A stretch of 64,000 bases of DNA from Cyclina sinensis (lineage: Eukaryota; Mollusca; Bivalvia; Venerida; Veneridae): assembly GCA_012932295.1 (NCBI GenBank), contig JAAONU010000016.1, forward strand, positions 45,229,241-45,293,240, in the 5' to 3' direction. Below, in pieces: positions 60,122 to 64,000 of the stretch. Under the pieces are notes generated by a model. The model worked only from the letters and a program-made list of their open reading frames with translations, made no database searches and was not told the origin of the DNA. Made by a program: the position numbers and the translations under genes. Every line of letters begins with the position of its first letter. Within the stretch, counting starts at the first letter, position 1.

Positions 60122-62042
60122 TGAAATAATATTGCCTTGCTTTGCCTTGCATTGCCTTGTCTTGCACTGTCCTTTTATAGCATTGCCTTGTCCTTGTATA
60201 ACATAACCTTGCCTGCCCTTGTATAACATTGTCTTGCCTGTCCTTGAATAACATTGTCTTGCCTTGTCCTTGAATAACATTGTCTTGCCTTGTCCTTGTA
60301 TAGCATTGTCTTGCCGGTCCCTGTATAACATTGTCTTGCCCGTCCTTGTAAAACATTGTCTAGCCTATACTTGTATAGCATTATCTTGCCTTGTCCTTGT
60401 ATAACATTGCCTTTCCTGTCCTTGAATAACATTGTCTTGCCTTGTCCTTGTATAACATTGTCTTGCCCGTCCTTGTATAACATTGTCTTGCCTGTCCTTG
60501 TATAGCATTATCTTGCCTTGTCCATGTATAACATTGTCTTGCCTGTCCTTGTATAACATTTTCTTGCCGGTCCTTGTATAACATTTTCTTGCCGGTCCTT
60601 GTATAACATTGTCTTGCCTGTCCTTGTATAACATTGTCTTGCCGTCATTGAATATCATTGTCTCGCCTTGTCCTTGTATAACATTGTCTTGCCTTGTACT
60701 TGTATAACATTGTCTTGCCTTGTCCATGTATAACATTGTCTTGCCTGTCCTTGTTAAACATTGTCTTGCCTTGTACTTGTATAACATTGTCTTGCTCGTC
60801 CTTGTATAACATTGTCTTGCCTGTCCTTATATAACATTGTCTTGCCTTGTCCTTGTATAACATTGTCTTGCCGTCATTGAATATCATTGTCTTGCCTTGT
60901 CCTTGTATAAAATTGTCTTGCCTTGTACTTGTATAACATTGTCTTGCCTTGTCCATGTATAACATTGTCTTGCCTGTCCTTATATAACATTGTCTTGCTC
61001 GTCCTTGTATAACATTGTCTTGCCGTCATTGAATATCATTGTCTTGCCTTGTCCATGTATAACATTGTCTTGCCTGTCCTTATATAACATTGTCTTGCCT
61101 TGTCCTTGTATAGCATTGTCTTGCCTTGTCCTTGTATAACATTGTCTTGCCTGTCCTGATATAACATTGTCTTTCCTGTCCTTGTATAGCATTATCTTGC
61201 CCTGTCCTTGTATAGCATTTTCTTGCCGGTCCTTGTATAACATTGTCTTGCCTTGTCCTTGTATAACATTGTCTTTCCTGTCCTTGTAAAACATTGTCTT
61301 TCCTGTCCTTGTATAACATTGTCTTGCCTGTCCTTATATAACATTGTCTTTCCTGTCCTTGTATAACATTGTCTTTCCTGTCTTTGTATAACATTGTCTT
61401 TCCTGTCCTTGTATAACATTGTCTTTCCTGTCCTTGTATAACATTGTCTTTCCTGTCCTTGTATAACATTGTCTTTCCTGTCCTTGTATAACATTGTCTT
61501 TCCTGTCCTTGTATAGCATTATCTTGCCCTGTCCTTGTATAGCATTTTCTTGCCGGTCCTTGTATAGCATTATCTTGCCCTGTCCTTGTATAACATTGTC
61601 TTTCCTGTCCTTGTATAACATTGTCTTTCCTGTCCTTGTATAAAATTGTCTTTCCTGTCCTTGTATAACATTGTCTTTCCTGTCCTTGTATAACATTGTC
61701 TTTCCTGTCCTTGTATAACATTGTCTTTCCTGTCCTTGTATAACATTGTCTTTCCTGTCCTTTTATAACATTGTCTTTCCTGTTCTTTTATAACATTGTC
61801 TTTCCTGTCCTTGTATAACATTGTCTTTCCTGTCCTTGTATAACATTGTCTTTCCTGTCCTTGTATAACATTGTCTTTCCTGTCCTTGTATAACATTGTC
61901 TTTCCTGTCCTTGTATAACATTGTCTTTCCTGTCCTTATATAACATTGTCTTTCCTGTCCTTGTATAACATTGTCTTTCCTGTCCTTATATAACATTGTC
62001 TTTCCTGTCCTTGTATAGCATTATCTTGCCTTGCCTTGCCTT
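60122..62042. repeat. 1.9-kb array of ~25-bp repeats
   Basis: About 75 head-to-tail copies of a unit like CTTGTATAACATTGTCTT plus TCCTGTC. The left part (to ~61300) mixes 25-, 26- and shorter units with CTTGCC; the right part (61330-62020) is nearly homogeneous TCTTTCCTGTC. CTTGC pentamers flank both edges. The unit has no stop in any minus frame, so several long minus-strand open frames are artefacts of the repeat. Confidence 0.95.
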
Positions 62043-63532
62043 GCCGAAGCTTACCTTATTTTCATATATCTAATGTGAACAGAATTTTAAACTCAGATCA
62101 AAGAGGTAAAAATATTCGATCGAGTTTTTTTAAGTATCAAGTATGATTTAAACCCCACATGAGCACTTGAGAACTTATTTTAAGAAAACATTGCTCTACT
62201 GGTATATTTGCAATTATTTGTGTGTTGACATAAACTTGGATTGAAAGAGTGATGCAGTCGTAACTTTGGGTACTTTCGTTTCCTGAAGGCTCATTGAAAA
62301 GAATTTTTTAAACCTCATGGACTATCAGAATTTCAGATTCAAAGTCCCTTTCACATGTCACCTGTAATTAGGAAACCAGCGTTTCAGCCGCTTCGCGACA
62401 TCAACTTTGTTTTCCCGTATTTTAATTTGGTGTAGTTCTACTGAAATATCACACTTCAATACAAATCTAAGATTATGCATGGCCATCAGTTTGGTGGAGC
62501 CCGAGAATTGCTTTTAACTAGAAAATAAACGTTCTTGTTGTTGAATTTATAGTAACATGAATACTGATGGAAAGTCAGTACTGAACGTATGAAATTCATT
62601 ATAACACTTTACACAAAACCCCGAAGTCCACAGGCATGAATGGCAACATATAAACTTTCAGAACCTTCAGTGTTTCGATTCGGTGGTATTGTGTGGTTCA
62701 GGAGCATTTGGCTTTCGGATTGTCATGATGTAAGACAAGTGAGTTGAGAGGAAACCATGCACAATCTTTGATAAAGTAATAACGAAACATCTTTAAACAT
62801 AACTCGTTCAAACTCTCATCTGGTGGCGTAATATTCAATCACAGTATTCAAAAACCGTGTTATCATTTCAATGACTATAGATTTTATACTCGTAGAATAA
62901 TGTGCGTTCATCATTGCTGCAAAATTAAACTATTTCCAAGACTGCGGATTCTTCATACAAAGAGAAAACGTGTGTTAATTATTGCTGTAAAAGATACTAG
63001 GATTGCATGCGATGACGTGTCGAGCAGACGACTGCGTACGTTTTTGTTACAGATTCCAGGTATCACAATGCCGGTGGCATTTTAAGTATAAGATCTATCC
63101 GTATGTGAGTTTTACAGGACCTTGGCTCAAATATTGCGCATTTATTATATTATTGTTGAACTTTTTTTCAAATACAAAGATAACTGCTTTGTCAGTGTAC
63201 GTGCGTCGAACATGGCGACAGCGAGGTAAAGTAAGTTCCATGGAATGTTAGACCGAAAGTTAGTAGGAAATATTACTTATATATAATAATATTGAGCGCT
63301 ATTGTCTAAACATAGTTAGGAAAACTGAATACTGATCCTGTGATTTCTCGTGAAAGTTGTGTTTTATGCTCCCGTCTTGGTGAAATGCGCATGCGCGATC
63401 TCAAAAAGTATACATTATGCTTTGCGGAGGAAAGTAAAAAATCATCAAATGAAGTGAATTTAAATAGACCTAATCAAGAAATAAATGGCGTGTGTAAAAT
63501 ACAGATATAACAAGAAAACATTCGCTAGCGTC
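62043..63532. other. Right-flank region, no gene seen
   Basis: Mixed AT-rich DNA. Short open frames at 62900-63251 lack start context, splice signals or domains. Confidence 0.45.
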
Positions 63533-63709
63533 ATAAATAGAGGATATTCAAGTTTTTTTCTATAAATATGGGATTTATTTTTATCGAGTGGTATGAAAAT
63601 AAATATTTCACGAGTGACGATACCCACGAGTGAAATATGATAATTTTCATACCACTAGGTAAAAATAAATCCCGTATTTACAGAAAAAAACTTGAATTTT
63701 CTGTTTATT
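63533..63709. mobile_element. Hairpin MITE (~175 bp palindrome)
   Basis: The left arm ATTCAAGTTTTTTTCTATAA...GGGATTTATTTTTA...GAGTGGTATGAAAAT is mirrored by ATTTTCATACCAC...TAAAAATAAATCCC...AAAAAACTTGAAT. The centre includes CACGAGTGACGATACCCACG. Arms of ~70 bp around a short loop. Confidence 0.82.
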
Positions 63710-64000
63710 ATATACTTTCTTTTTTGACCTTACGATTCGAAAGAATTCCCCTTTAATTTTGTGTATTGGCTGAATTTAGAAGAAAGTAGTCCGGTAAGGC
63801 ACCAGTGAAAATACGGAAAATATGTTTCACTGCAGTGAAAAATAAATTTTTACAGTGAAAATAAGGAAAATGAAAAATACGCATTTTATTTCATCAATAT
63901 TTATCAATATTTCATTTATAAGTATACAACAAACGAATTACTTCGCATGGATAATTGATTCAGTAAATCAATAAGATCCTGAACGAACCGGAGCTTGGAA
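63710..64000. other. Window end, nothing recognised
   Basis: AT-rich with a short internal repeat (CAGTGAAAATA(C/A)GGAAAA, twice, 63803-63870). Confidence 0.4.

Noticed and set aside
60075..61996. Ten overlapping minus-strand open frames encoding MLYKDRKDNVIQG-type repeats
   Set aside because: They arise because a 25-base unit without minus-strand stops is repeated; all three frames are open and encode permutations of the same repeat. No start, splice or domain evidence.

Overview
The window is eukaryotic and almost certainly from a mollusc, most likely a bivalve. It is AT-rich, its genes are split by long introns, and it is packed with LINE, Ty3/gypsy, Tc1 and Helitron-like relics, tRNA-derived SINEs, MITEs and minisatellites. 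No operons, ribosome binding sites or CRISPR arrays are present. The species call is an inference from repeat styles familiar in bivalves and was not tested.

Left end (1-8.4 kb, + strand): the last four visible exons (52-198, 905-1018, 3278-4391, 4790-5134) and the 3' UTR of a nuclear-looking regulatory protein with DLS motifs of the kind bound by CtBP co-repressors. All junctions are phase 0. The third exon carries a one-base frameshift between 3633 and 3704. The gene starts upstream of the window and I could not name it. From 5.4 to 14.3 kb the DNA is repeat-rich: a piggyBac-like MITE, two tandem-core Helitron/pearl-like elements, SINE pieces and microsatellites.

Centre (14.9-49.5 kb, - strand): six phase-compatible exons assemble into one gene of about 411 codons. 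It encodes a type I membrane protein: signal peptide, C-type-lectin-like domain on two exons, a cysteine-rich apple/PAN-like exon, a Thr/Ser-rich stalk, one transmembrane helix and a 17-residue tail. Its introns hold an L1-like relic, a 3.4-kb transposon with ~600-bp terminal inverted repeats, a Ty3/gypsy relic, a 2.7-kb tandem-core element, a second L1-like relic that has lost its RT core, and a broken Tc1-like element. The first exon and its presumptive TATA box exist twice, because a ~3-kb segment is present at 40671-43667 and again at 47630-50618. A 5'-truncated LINE with a long intact endonuclease-RT frame (43668-46845) lies between the copies.

Right end (50.6-64 kb): no host gene was recognised. 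It holds a third L1-like relic (- strand, interrupted by eleven 27-bp repeats), a 24-base C tract, an unidentified broken coding relic, a ~1-kb inverted-repeat element, a 1.9-kb array of ~25-bp repeats that is open in every minus frame, and a hairpin MITE.

The exon models rest on splice-site and phase consistency read by eye; no alignment or transcript data were used. The best candidates for something new are the duplicated promoter/signal-peptide exon of the lectin receptor, the 3.4-kb TIR element with its 5-bp target duplication, and the duplicated splice donor that could yield a soluble lectin form. I found no evidence of a wholly new biological system.
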